DNA from: Clostridiales bacterium UBA8960
Lineage (GTDB): Bacteria > Bacillota > Clostridia > Peptostreptococcales > Acidaminobacteraceae
Assembly (NCBI GenBank): GCA_003482695.1
Contig: DMYC01000113.1
Location: 8,224 to 14,170, forward strand
Length of the DNA: 5,947 nt
Direction of reading: 5' to 3'
Part shown: piece after piece, positions 1 through 5,452 of the stretch
Numbering within the stretch: the stretch's first letter is position 1
How the letters are laid out: the number at the start of each line of letters is the position of its first letter
Notes under the pieces: generated by a model
Told to the model about the DNA's origin: nothing
Database searches by the model: none
The model's input: the letters and a program-made list of their open reading frames with translations, nothing else
Position numbers and translations under genes: made by a program

Positions 1-53
1 TCAGGGGGTCGGACCCCGTGATCATGATCGGGGGGTCCGACCCCCTGATCACT
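1..53. repeat. GC-rich nested palindromic repeat, copy 1 (truncated by window edge)
   Basis: Positions 1-17 and 32-48 are perfect 17-base inverted arms centred at 24.5, and the inner bases 20-29 (GATCATGATC) are themselves a palindrome. Each arm contains GGGGTC-G-GACCCC (or its complement), itself a palindrome with an odd centre, so the element is a palindrome of palindromes. The outer right end reads TGATCA, so the matching left end should lie just outside the window. Copy 2 (2143-2195) is identical except for three G-to-A differences at 18, 30 and 31, all outside the arms. It begins at the stop codon of the diguanylate cyclase gene, so the transcript of that gene would end in or run through this hairpin. 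There is no U-tract in the visible part, so calling it a terminator is not supported. The type resembles REP/MITE elements, which in many bacteria are moved by Y1 (RAYT) transposases; none is encoded here. Confidence 0.9.
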
Positions 54-1039
54 CACCGGCTCCCTTGCTTATTCACAAACATCAGCGAATCCGCAGTCAT
101 AATACACCGGTCGAGATCCACATCACAATCCTTATCAATCTCAATAACCCCATACGCCAAACTCGCAATATCCGAAAGTTTCGCAAACTCCATGTTCAGC
201 CTTTCCAAAATCGCCTCACCTTGCACAGCGTTACAGTTCGCAAATAAAATCAAAAACTCATCGCCACCTATCCTAAACGCAAAATCAAGACTCTCACGAA
301 TCATCCCCAGCATTAATGACGAAAAACGGATAAGAAGTTCATCCCCTGCAGCATGACCCAACTGATCGTTGACCTTCTTAAAGTGATTAATATCGATTAC
401 AGCCAGTGCTAAAGCGTAAGAAAGCCGTTCCGCTCTCCGTTTCTCCTCGAAAAACTTTTCAAAAAGCAAACGTCTATTATACAGCCCTGTAAGCGGATCC
501 CGCGTGGCAAGCCGCTCGAGTTCACCGTTCAAAAGGTTGAGCTCCTGATTCTTCTTAGCCAGCTCCCTTTGAGAGTTTAAAAGTTCATTGTTAAGTTTGC
601 TGATCTCATCAAAATAGTTCATCGTCGCTTTCGTCTGACTCTCTTGCTCACGTAGTTTGCTCTTAAGCATCAAACGGAATTGATTCACTTGCTCACTGTT
701 TATTTTCATAAGTTCTTCGTGGAAATGGTTAAACGAATCTGCACGCGTGGTCGCGATGATCACAAACTGATTATCCTTCGAATATCCAGAAAAATAAATC
801 CGCTTGATTATATCGTTTACCGCGAAATTCACTTCGTGGTTTGATGCCACTTTATTGTTGTTGAGCTCAAGCATAAACGTAAGCGCCTTAGACATGCTTT
901 GCGAATCCACACGGTTTAAAAAACTCTGCCCAACTTCAAAATAATCACTCACATTCACCAGAGGAAACGAAATTTCCTCAATTATACCAAAACGGTCACA
1001 CACCATCACAATCTCATGAATATCTTCAACAACGTTCAT
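53..1039 (-). CDS. PAS-like/coiled-coil/GGDEF diguanylate cyclase
   Basis: This 328-residue soluble protein should make c-di-GMP from two GTP. Residues about 1-105 look like a PAS fold (early V-C-D-R-F-G-I-I strand-turn, later F-V-I-I-A-T strand). About 108-178 is a charged heptad-like coiled coil, and 179-328 is the GGDEF domain. The domain starts with DPLTGLYNRR (181-190), has D216, N224 and D225 in the D-x-N-x-F-K-x-x-N-D metal/GTP segment, and an intact G258-G-D-E-F262, so catalysis is expected. The inhibitory I-site (R-x-x-D five residues before GGDEF) is degenerate: D252 is present but the Arg position is E249, with an Arg one residue earlier. No signal peptide or membrane helix is visible. 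The ATG at 1039 is preferred because AAGGAG lies 7 bases upstream; a longer frame from a TTG at 1057 would place that site inside the gene. The start overlaps the end of the cobalamin-binding gene by 14 bases, implying translational coupling and probably physical partnership. The PAS ligand is unknown. Confidence 0.94.
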   Translation of the reverse strand: MNVVEDIHEIVMVCDRFGIIEEISFPLVNVSDYFEVGQSFLNRVDSQSMSKALTFMLELNNNKVASNHEVNFAVNDIIKRIYFSGYSKDNQFVIIATTRADSFNHFHEELMKINSEQVNQFRLMLKSKLREQESQTKATMNYFDEISKLNNELLNSQRELAKKNQELNLLNGELERLATRDPLTGLYNRRLLFEKFFEEKRRAERLSYALALAVIDINHFKKVNDQLGHAAGDELLIRFSSLMLGMIRESLDFAFRIGGDEFLILFANCNAVQGEAILERLNMEFAKLSDIASLAYGVIEIDKDCDVDLDRCIMTADSLMFVNKQGSR

Positions 1040-2108
1040 CACTGAACTCCTTCGCAACTAACTTCTGCGCAATCACCAGCGCCTCTCGAGCATTTATCGC
1101 ACACCCATCCGCCCCAAGTGTCTGCCACAAGCAATCGTCCACAATAAACGGATAACCGCCAACCATAATTTTAACGCCGGCACATCGCGCATCTGCCCTT
1201 ATTGTTTCGATCAGCTTTTGTGCTTCATCAATATGAAACGTCATCGTCACAGAAATCCCGACAACATCCGCATTCTCCTTCACAATCGATTCCACAATAC
1301 TCTGATTAGGCGTATTCGCCCCAAGGTAATACGTATTCCATCCATCCAGTTCTAAAAAATCAGACACCATCCGTACGCCCAGCTCATGGAGTTCCCCGCC
1401 GACACACGCGCCAACAAAGACATAATCATTCTTCGGTGTCGCAAAAATGAGTGGATACAGCTGCCCCATGATCAGTTGCGTCGCAGCCGTACAATAATGC
1501 TCCTCAGCTATCGTAATCTTGTTCGCCATCCACATCCTGCCAATCTCATGTTGGCCTTCATGAAAAATTTCCATATATATATCCTGAATCGAGTGCTCGC
1601 GCACCACTAAATCCTGAACGAGTTCATTTGCCGCAACCCGATTCCCACTAAGCAAATGTTTTATGTACATATCCCGATAAACACTCAAAACGTGCGTGCT
1701 CTGGCTCGGTGTCTTTTGTTCATTTGCCAGTTTCACAATATAACCCAGACCGCCCCGCACATAAGCCTCAACCACCTCAGCAGTGCCTTCATCATACCGC
1801 TGCTTAATCGCTTCGAAAATACACTCAAAACTCCCCTGCAAATACTTCACAGGTATTTTGATGCTTTTTGCCAACTCCACAAACCACTCCACATAATTCA
1901 CGAACAACTTTGGACTAGAGGCGCTGATTGCATTTGACAAATACAACAAACTGTACTCCGTGTCCCGAATGCTCTTTTCGACGAACGCCGGCGAATTAAA
2001 GCCCTTTAGTTCCGGCGACATTTCGGTTTGAAGCCTGTAAGCCTCAATTGCCAGACTCTTCATGTCCGCTCTAATCGATGCGCCAATCACTCTGTTTCTA
2101 ACTTCCAT
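1026..2108 (-). CDS. Cobalamin-binding sensor protein with a CarH-like helical cap
   Basis: The 360-residue protein has three parts. Residues about 1-165 are a predicted helical region that I do not recognise. About 170-222 resemble the B12-binding helical cap and carry W193-x9-E203-H204, the W-x9-EH signature of adenosylcobalamin photoreceptors such as CarH and LitR. About 228-352 are a Rossmann-like B12-binding domain with E239-L-H241-E-L-G244 (the usual D-x-H-x-x-G with Glu for Asp; H241 is the expected lower cobalt ligand), S286 in the GISVTMT segment, and G317-G318 in the V-G-G-Y-P loop. There is no DNA-binding domain, no methyltransferase or mutase domain and no corrinoid-metabolism neighbour, so a sensory role is more likely than a catalytic one. 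Next to the cap Trp, where T. thermophilus CarH has the light-state His ligand, this protein has M194. The overlap with the diguanylate cyclase suggests that protein as its output. I chose the ATG at 2108 over longer frames because those run into the palindromic repeat. A corrinoid carrier protein is the main alternative, but the long N-terminus argues against it. Confidence 0.88.
   Translation of the reverse strand: MEVRNRVIGASIRADMKSLAIEAYRLQTEMSPELKGFNSPAFVEKSIRDTEYSLLYLSNAISASSPKLFVNYVEWFVELAKSIKIPVKYLQGSFECIFEAIKQRYDEGTAEVVEAYVRGGLGYIVKLANEQKTPSQSTHVLSVYRDMYIKHLLSGNRVAANELVQDLVVREHSIQDIYMEIFHEGQHEIGRMWMANKITIAEEHYCTAATQLIMGQLYPLIFATPKNDYVFVGACVGGELHELGVRMVSDFLELDGWNTYYLGANTPNQSIVESIVKENADVVGISVTMTFHIDEAQKLIETIRADARCAGVKIMVGGYPFIVDDCLWQTLGADGCAINAREALVIAQKLVAKEFSDERC
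1047..1052 (-). promoter_or_regulatory. Ribosome binding site of the diguanylate cyclase, inside the upstream gene
   Basis: The minus strand reads AAGGAG followed by seven bases and then ATG (1039-1037). It lies within the last codons of the cobalamin-binding gene and decides the start of the cyclase. A GTG at 1042 is also in frame but only 4 bases away, so it is less likely. Confidence 0.85.
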
Positions 2109-2114
2109 ATATGG

Positions 2115-2124
2115 CCCCCCACTC
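2115..2124 (-). promoter_or_regulatory. Weak ribosome binding site of the cobalamin-binding gene
   Basis: The minus strand reads GAGTGGGGGG, then six bases, then the ATG at 2108. This is the only purine-rich stretch that suits any start here. The in-frame ATG at 2126 has no such site. It is poorer than the AGGAGG sites of the other genes, so translation may be low or may depend on structure in the adjacent hairpin. Confidence 0.45.
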
Positions 2125-2131
2125 ATAAGTT

Positions 2132-2201
2132 TTGAGAAGTGATCAGGGGGTCGGACCCCATGATCATGATCAAGGGGTCCGACCCCCTGATCACTTCTCA
2201 A
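2132..2201. repeat. 70-bp near-perfect inverted repeat containing palindromic repeat copy 2
   Basis: Pairing around the centre at 2166.5 gives 34 of 35 complementary positions; only A2160/A2173 fails. The core 2140-2193 is the same element as at 1-53 (3 differences over the 53 shared positions). The arms extend outward through TTGAGAAG on the left and CTTCTCAA on the right, so this copy is longer than copy 1 on the side where both can be compared. It holds four GATC sites and two palindromic 13-mers of the form GGGGTC-S-GACCCC. It fills most of the 125-base gap between the EAL gene and the cobalamin-binding gene and could form a very stable hairpin in a shared transcript. No T-run follows in either direction, so it is not a standard intrinsic terminator. 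Confidence 0.92.
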
Positions 2202-2230
2202 GATGCCTTCTCAAAATGCCCTCTCAAGCC
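2195..2230. repeat. Short 13-base tandem repeats beside the palindrome
   Basis: The plus strand reads TTCTCAAGATGCC (2195-2207), then TTCTCAAAATGCC (2208-2220), then a partial third unit CTCTCAAGCC (2221-2230). The first two differ at one base. A related TTCTCAAAA occurs in inverted orientation on the other side of the palindrome (about 2130-2138). The array ends just before the stop codon of the EAL gene. It may be debris from repeat insertion or slippage. Confidence 0.6.
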
Positions 2231-2233
2231 CCA

Positions 2234-4261
2234 TCATCCCCGTTCACTCCACTCTTCGGATCTGATTGGTCTAGAAAAGTAATATCCCTGGAACAAATCG
2301 CAACCCATTTCCTTTAACGCATCAAACTGTGCCTTCGTTTCTACACCTTCTGCAACAACCGGCAAACTTAACCGATGTGCCATATCGATCATGGAAAAAA
2401 CAACCGTCTTCGTCTTTTGCTGAGTCGTGTTCGCCACATGGTCGATAAACGTTTTGTCAATCTTAATCACGCTAAGCGGAAACAAATTGAGGTGACTAAT
2501 CGACGCATACCCCGTTCCAAAATCGTCTAGGTGAATGGCAACACCAGCCTCATTGAGCCTTCGAATATTAATCAGAACATCCTCTAGCTGATTATAAACA
2601 GAGGACTCCGTAATTTCAAGCGCAATCGCCTGAGGTGGCACCTGATAGTCCTCAAGGCGCTGAATCAAATCGTCAAAATAATCCGAGTCCATAAGTTCGA
2701 TCAGCGACACATTGATGGCGATCGGCCTTAGTGGCGTATTAGGATGACGAATCATCATCTCTTTTTGCATCTCCATGGCTTGCTCCTGAACAAAGGCACC
2801 CAGCTTATGGATGACGCCTTGTTTTTCTGCAAGTGCCACAAACACGGCCGGGCTGATTTCACCGAGCTCAGGATGGCGCCATCTTAAAAGTGCCTCAGCG
2901 CTCACGATTTGGTGGTTTACATTGTATTGCGGTTGGTAAACCACATAGAATTCCCTTAAATTCAGATTGTGTTTCAAATCGATGGAAAGCTTGGTCTTAA
3001 ATTTTTTCGCTTCAAGAAGGTCCGCATAAAACCAGTAAATCTCATGGTGCCTTTTGATGGCGCCCGTCTGGCATGCCGCCTCTAAAGAAGCCGCTTCAGC
3101 ATACTCAAGTTGTTCTTCGGGTTTCATATCTGTATTTTCCACCTCAACGCCACCCACAGATATGGTGATGTTCAAATTTACTTCATCGATAATCTCCAGC
3201 CTTTGCAATTTCTCATAGGCCAAGTGCAACAACCGGTTCAGTTCATCCCGGTCGCAGCCTTCTGACAGCATCGCATACTGCCCATAAGTGACGACAAATA
3301 GCGTAATATACTTTTGCTGATCCTCGTTTTCAATCACGCTTTGAAGAACCGTACCCACTTGATAATGCAGCATCTCGAACAACATTTGTCCGAGCTTTTC
3401 CCTGTAGTCGTCAAGGTCGCAAATATTGATTGCAAGCAGTTTGTACGGTTTCAATTCTTTAGCGTTCATCTTCGCATGCAGCATATTTAACAGATAATCC
3501 GAATTATAGAACCCTGTTTTGGCATCGTGAAACGCATAATGTTCCACGCGATTCTTATATCTCTCCAGCTCATCATAATTTTCTCTAAGCGTTTCCTCAG
3601 TGGCATACATTTCTTCGTTTAGCGCCATGATTTCATCGTTTTGATGCTGCAAGACGCTTTTGTCTTCCTCCATTTGCACCAAGTACTGTACTCTTTCAAT
3701 TTCACTGTTCACCGATTTGAGCACCGTAAAGACGATGACGTAGGTTGTAAATACGATGATGGCTAGGTTTTCATTGGCTAAACTCACATAATTATCGTTT
3801 GGAAAAAACACATTTGATAAAACCAAAGGAATGACCACGATCAGCAGCACAGCGACGAGCATTTCCCTATGATGAATTTGCTTATGTTTTCGATAATACC
3901 GCCTTCCAAACACATAAAAAATCAGTCCTAAAGTCACCTGGATCACCAATAGACCGGCAAGGCGATACGGCAGCACAAGCGCTGTCACAGAAAGCATCAG
4001 AGAAATCAATGCCACCACTGGCCAAAAGCCCAAATAATACCCAGCAAAAGCGATCATCAAATACCGGCCATCGGGAATATCCACCCATCCAAGCGAAAAA
4101 CGCACCGCCTGTGTCGCCAAAAAAGTCGCAACCAAATAAAGCGTCGCATATGTCGCAGAACGCTTATAACTTTCGATGGACTTTGTCGTGCGAACCAGAT
4201 GAAAAATCCCGGTGAAGACAAGGCTGTAAATGAGCATGACTTTTAAGAGATAGCTTAGCAT
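2234..4261 (-). CDS. Membrane protein with degenerate GGDEF and intact EAL c-di-GMP phosphodiesterase domain
   Basis: The 675-residue protein should be a membrane-bound enzyme hydrolysing c-di-GMP to pGpG. Residues 1-182 hold about six hydrophobic helices, and the D-G-R motif at 64-66 followed by a glycine-rich helix recalls the 5TM LytS/YhcK-type receptor domain (moderate confidence). About 183-240 is a coiled coil. About 241-372 is a GGDEF-like fold in which the signature is replaced by Y326-G-Q-Y-A330, so cyclase activity is not expected. About 425-668 is an EAL domain with the usual catalytic set: E456-A-L458, N517, E549 and E552 in LEITE, D579-D580 in DDFGTGY, K600, D602, E638, E641 and Q658. 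The start has AGGAGG four bases upstream and its own promoter. The gene ends 125 bases before the cobalamin-binding gene on the same strand; co-transcription is plausible but a 70-bp palindrome lies between. The membrane part may sense a small ligand or envelope state, which cannot be told from sequence. Confidence 0.95.
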   Translation of the reverse strand: MLSYLLKVMLIYSLVFTGIFHLVRTTKSIESYKRSATYATLYLVATFLATQAVRFSLGWVDIPDGRYLMIAFAGYYLGFWPVVALISLMLSVTALVLPYRLAGLLVIQVTLGLIFYVFGRRYYRKHKQIHHREMLVAVLLIVVIPLVLSNVFFPNDNYVSLANENLAIIVFTTYVIVFTVLKSVNSEIERVQYLVQMEEDKSVLQHQNDEIMALNEEMYATEETLRENYDELERYKNRVEHYAFHDAKTGFYNSDYLLNMLHAKMNAKELKPYKLLAINICDLDDYREKLGQMLFEMLHYQVGTVLQSVIENEDQQKYITLFVVTYGQYAMLSEGCDRDELNRLLHLAYEKLQRLEIIDEVNLNITISVGGVEVENTDMKPEEQLEYAEAASLEAACQTGAIKRHHEIYWFYADLLEAKKFKTKLSIDLKHNLNLREFYVVYQPQYNVNHQIVSAEALLRWRHPELGEISPAVFVALAEKQGVIHKLGAFVQEQAMEMQKEMMIRHPNTPLRPIAINVSLIELMDSDYFDDLIQRLEDYQVPPQAIALEITESSVYNQLEDVLINIRRLNEAGVAIHLDDFGTGYASISHLNLFPLSVIKIDKTFIDHVANTTQQKTKTVVFSMIDMAHRLSLPVVAEGVETKAQFDALKEMGCDLFQGYYFSRPIRSEEWSERG

Positions 4262-4265
4262 TTGT

Positions 4266-4271
4266 CCTCCT
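4266..4271 (-). promoter_or_regulatory. Ribosome binding site of the EAL gene
   Basis: The minus strand reads AGGAGG, then ACAA, then ATG (4261-4259). It is a full consensus match with a slightly short spacer and fixes the start. Confidence 0.85.
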
Positions 4272-4291
4272 GATATTCGTGACTATACCCT

Positions 4292-4320
4292 AGAATATTA
4301 CCCCGTTTATGCACGTTCAA
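4292..4320 (-). promoter_or_regulatory. Candidate sigma-A-type promoter of the EAL gene
   Basis: On the minus strand TTGAAC (4320-4315) is followed by exactly 17 bases and TATTCT (4297-4292), each matching the housekeeping consensus at four of six positions. It sits about 30 bases before the start codon and just after the terminator of the preceding gene, where a new promoter is expected. An alternative -10, TATAGT at about 4287-4282, is closer to consensus but lacks a -35. Confidence 0.55.
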
Positions 4321-4347
4321 ACGACTCGCCGTAAGTTGTGTGAACGT
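4313..4347. promoter_or_regulatory. Inverted repeat overlapping the EAL promoter, possible operator
   Basis: ACGTTCA (4313-4319) and TGAACGT (4341-4347) are perfect complementary arms separated by 21 bases. The first arm overlaps the -35 box of the EAL promoter. Arms of this size can be bound by a regulator, but seven bases is short enough to arise by chance. Confidence 0.3.
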
Positions 4348-4355
4348 ACAACACT

Positions 4356-4394
4356 AAAAAAAAAGGAGCAGGTATCTTTATTGATACTCGCTCC
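4356..4394 (-). terminator. Rho-independent terminator of the chemoreceptor-like gene
   Basis: On the minus strand, GGAGC-GA-GTATC, a six-base loop AATAAA, then GATAC-CT-GCTCC forms a 12-position stem with one G-U wobble and one mismatch. It is followed by nine T's (the A-run at 4356-4364 on the plus strand). It starts 7 bases after the stop codon at 4402 and separates this gene from the EAL gene. There is no T-run on the opposite side, so it works in one direction only. Confidence 0.93.
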
Positions 4395-4401
4395 GCGCTT
4401 A

Positions 4402-5229
4402 TTACATCGACTCCGATAAACTATAAAGTTCCTCCACCATCCCATAGATGGACTCGACATTCTGAGAAAGCCCGCCCAATATGCCGTTGATCTCACCCGA
4501 CAGCTGGCTCATCGTGCCCGACTCCGTTTTAATCTCATCGCTGTCCTTCATAATCTCGCCCGCCATGCTGGCGATCGACACCACTGAATCCGCACTTTGC
4601 TTCGCAAGCTTGCTGATCTCCTCAGCCACTACCGCAAACCCTCTGCCCATTTCACCGATGCGCGCCGACTCGATTGCCGCATTGATGCCGAGCATATTGC
4701 TTTTGTTGGCAATCGTCTTGATAATCCCTGTCACACTGTTGATTTCAGCGATCTTCGCATTGAACTGGAGCGTCAGCTCAGAAAGTTTCGACGAAAATTC
4801 CGAAAGCACCTCAGCCTTCCCGGAAATGTCTTTTGTAAATGTACTGATTTCAGACACATGGTCGCTGAGCTCTTTGGACATGTTCTTTAGCAGCTCCTGA
4901 TTCTCCGTACTCTCCCCGATAAATAGCGACCCGATCACCTCGCGGCTCACTGGGTCAAAAATCGGAATCGCAGTCCCCACATAAGGCACACCAAACAGCG
5001 ACGCATCCGCAACCGCTGTTGATTTCTCACCATTTTTCATCGCTTTATCCACAAGTGATCCAGGTTTCAACAAATCCCCCGCCTTCACTTTATGATTTAG
5101 CTTTATTCCCGGCGTATAGTGTAGATAGCGTTCCAAGTCCGTCACAGCAACGGCAGTATCTCTCAGCGCCACTGTAGCGATCATCGGCGCAAACTGAATG
5201 ACATGGTTTAAAAATTCATGATTTGACAT
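4402..5229 (-). CDS. Short soluble methyl-accepting chemotaxis-type signalling protein
   Basis: The 275-residue protein has no transmembrane helix or signal peptide, so it should be cytoplasmic. Residues about 1-108 form a small sensor-like domain (conserved-looking [15 protein letters not shown] at 79-93 and [10 protein letters not shown] at 98-107), PAS- or cache-like, ligand unknown. Residues about 112-275 are a shortened MCP signalling coiled coil. Its tip, 178-210, has [28 protein letters not shown], the segment that contacts CheA and CheW. The coiled-coil arms are much shorter than in transmembrane chemoreceptors. The architecture and size match soluble receptors such as YfmS of Bacillus subtilis; orthology is not claimed. 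I chose the ATG at 5229 because GAGAAGG lies 5 bases upstream; a GTG at 5235 would sit inside that site. It is monocistronic, with a strong terminator after it and a divergent gene before it. It may tune chemotaxis or signal elsewhere. Confidence 0.92.
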   Translation of the reverse strand: MSNHEFLNHVIQFAPMIATVALRDTAVAVTDLERYLHYTPGIKLNHKVKAGDLLKPGSLVDKAMKNGEKSTAVADASLFGVPYVGTAIPIFDPVSREVIGSLFIGESTENQELLKNMSKELSDHVSEISTFTKDISGKAEVLSEFSSKLSELTLQFNAKIAEINSVTGIIKTIANKSNMLGINAAIESARIGEMGRGFAVVAEEISKLAKQSADSVVSIASMAGEIMKDSDEIKTESGTMSQLSGEINGILGGLSQNVESIYGMVEELYSLSESM

Positions 5230-5234
5230 AAACA

Positions 5235-5241
5235 CCTTCTC
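5235..5241 (-). promoter_or_regulatory. Ribosome binding site of the chemoreceptor-like gene
   Basis: The minus strand reads GAGAAGG, five bases, then ATG (5229-5227). This favours the ATG over the GTG at 5235, which overlaps the site. No convincing promoter pair was found upstream; TTTAAT at 5262-5257 is a possible -10 without a -35. Confidence 0.7.
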
Positions 5242-5286
5242 AATTTTTGTATTACTATTAAAACATGCAAGACGTGTGCCATCCGA

Positions 5287-5299
5287 TTGAACCGTTCAA
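5287..5299. promoter_or_regulatory. 13-bp palindrome in the divergent intergenic region, possible operator
   Basis: TTGAAC-C-GTTCAA on the plus strand is a perfect palindrome with 6-base arms and a one-base centre. It lies about 58 bases upstream of the chemoreceptor-like start. The same half-site TTGAAC forms the -35 of the EAL promoter. A regulator site is possible but not proven. Confidence 0.35.
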
Positions 5300-5329
5300 A
5301 TTACAGCATTCTGATTTTCACACCCCTAA

Positions 5330-5373
5330 ATTCGCTACAAAAACCGTCTGCATTCCGTACACAAACCGTAAAA
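5330..5373. repeat. Helically phased 11/22-bp direct repeats upstream of the rhodanese gene
   Basis: Four 11-base units follow each other without a gap: ATTCGCTACAA (5330), AAACCGTCTGC (5341), ATTCCGTACAC (5352) and AAACCGTAAAA (5363). CCGT recurs at 5344, 5355 and 5366, exactly 11 bases apart. Taken as pairs, 5330-5347 and 5352-5369 match at 15 of 18 positions, a 22-base direct repeat. They lie about 40-85 bases upstream of the -10 box of the rhodanese gene, the usual place for an activator bound on one face of the helix. Confidence 0.45.
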
Positions 5374-5414
5374 AGTGTTCGAAAAACAGACATACTAAGT
5401 TCATCTTATTGGGG

Positions 5415-5420
5415 TATAAT
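5415..5420 (+). promoter_or_regulatory. -10 box of the rhodanese gene promoter
   Basis: A perfect TATAAT lies 32 bases before the start codon. At the 17-base spacing the upstream hexamer (ATACTA, 5392-5397) is a poor -35, which would fit a promoter that needs an activator. Confidence 0.6.
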
Positions 5421-5439
5421 ATAAATCACCGATATTTTT

Positions 5440-5446
5440 AGGAGGT
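5440..5446 (+). promoter_or_regulatory. Ribosome binding site of the rhodanese gene
   Basis: AGGAGGT ends six bases before the ATG at 5453, a consensus site that fixes the start. Confidence 0.88.
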
Positions 5447-5452
5447 ATCCCA

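Noticed and set aside
1..51. Palindrome after the cyclase gene as an intrinsic terminator
   Set aside because: The stem is strong but no T-run is visible after it in the transcribed direction; the sequence beyond the window edge would be needed.
1040..1057. Longer cyclase start at TTG 1057
   Set aside because: It would translate the AAGGAG ribosome site itself; the ATG at 1039 with a 7-base spacer is better.
2109..2201. Upstream extension of the cobalamin-binding reading frame by 31 codons to a TTG at 2201
   Set aside because: The added residues are the translated palindromic repeat, the extension has no ribosome site, and the plus strand also shows an open frame across the same repeat. The frame is open because of base composition, not selection.
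2132..2201. CRISPR or phage attachment site
   Set aside because: There is no array of repeats with regular spacers, and no integrase or tRNA nearby; the element is a single large palindrome.
4481..4900. Plus-strand open frames opposite the chemoreceptor-like gene
   Set aside because: They are antisense shadows of a well-recognised coding region, with no ribosome site or recognisable domain.
5230..5235. GTG start of the chemoreceptor-like gene at 5235
   Set aside because: It overlaps the GAGAAGG ribosome site; the ATG at 5229 has proper spacing.
5346..5391. GTCTG/CAGAC inverted repeat upstream of the rhodanese promoter
   Set aside because: Five-base arms over a 36-base loop are expected by chance.
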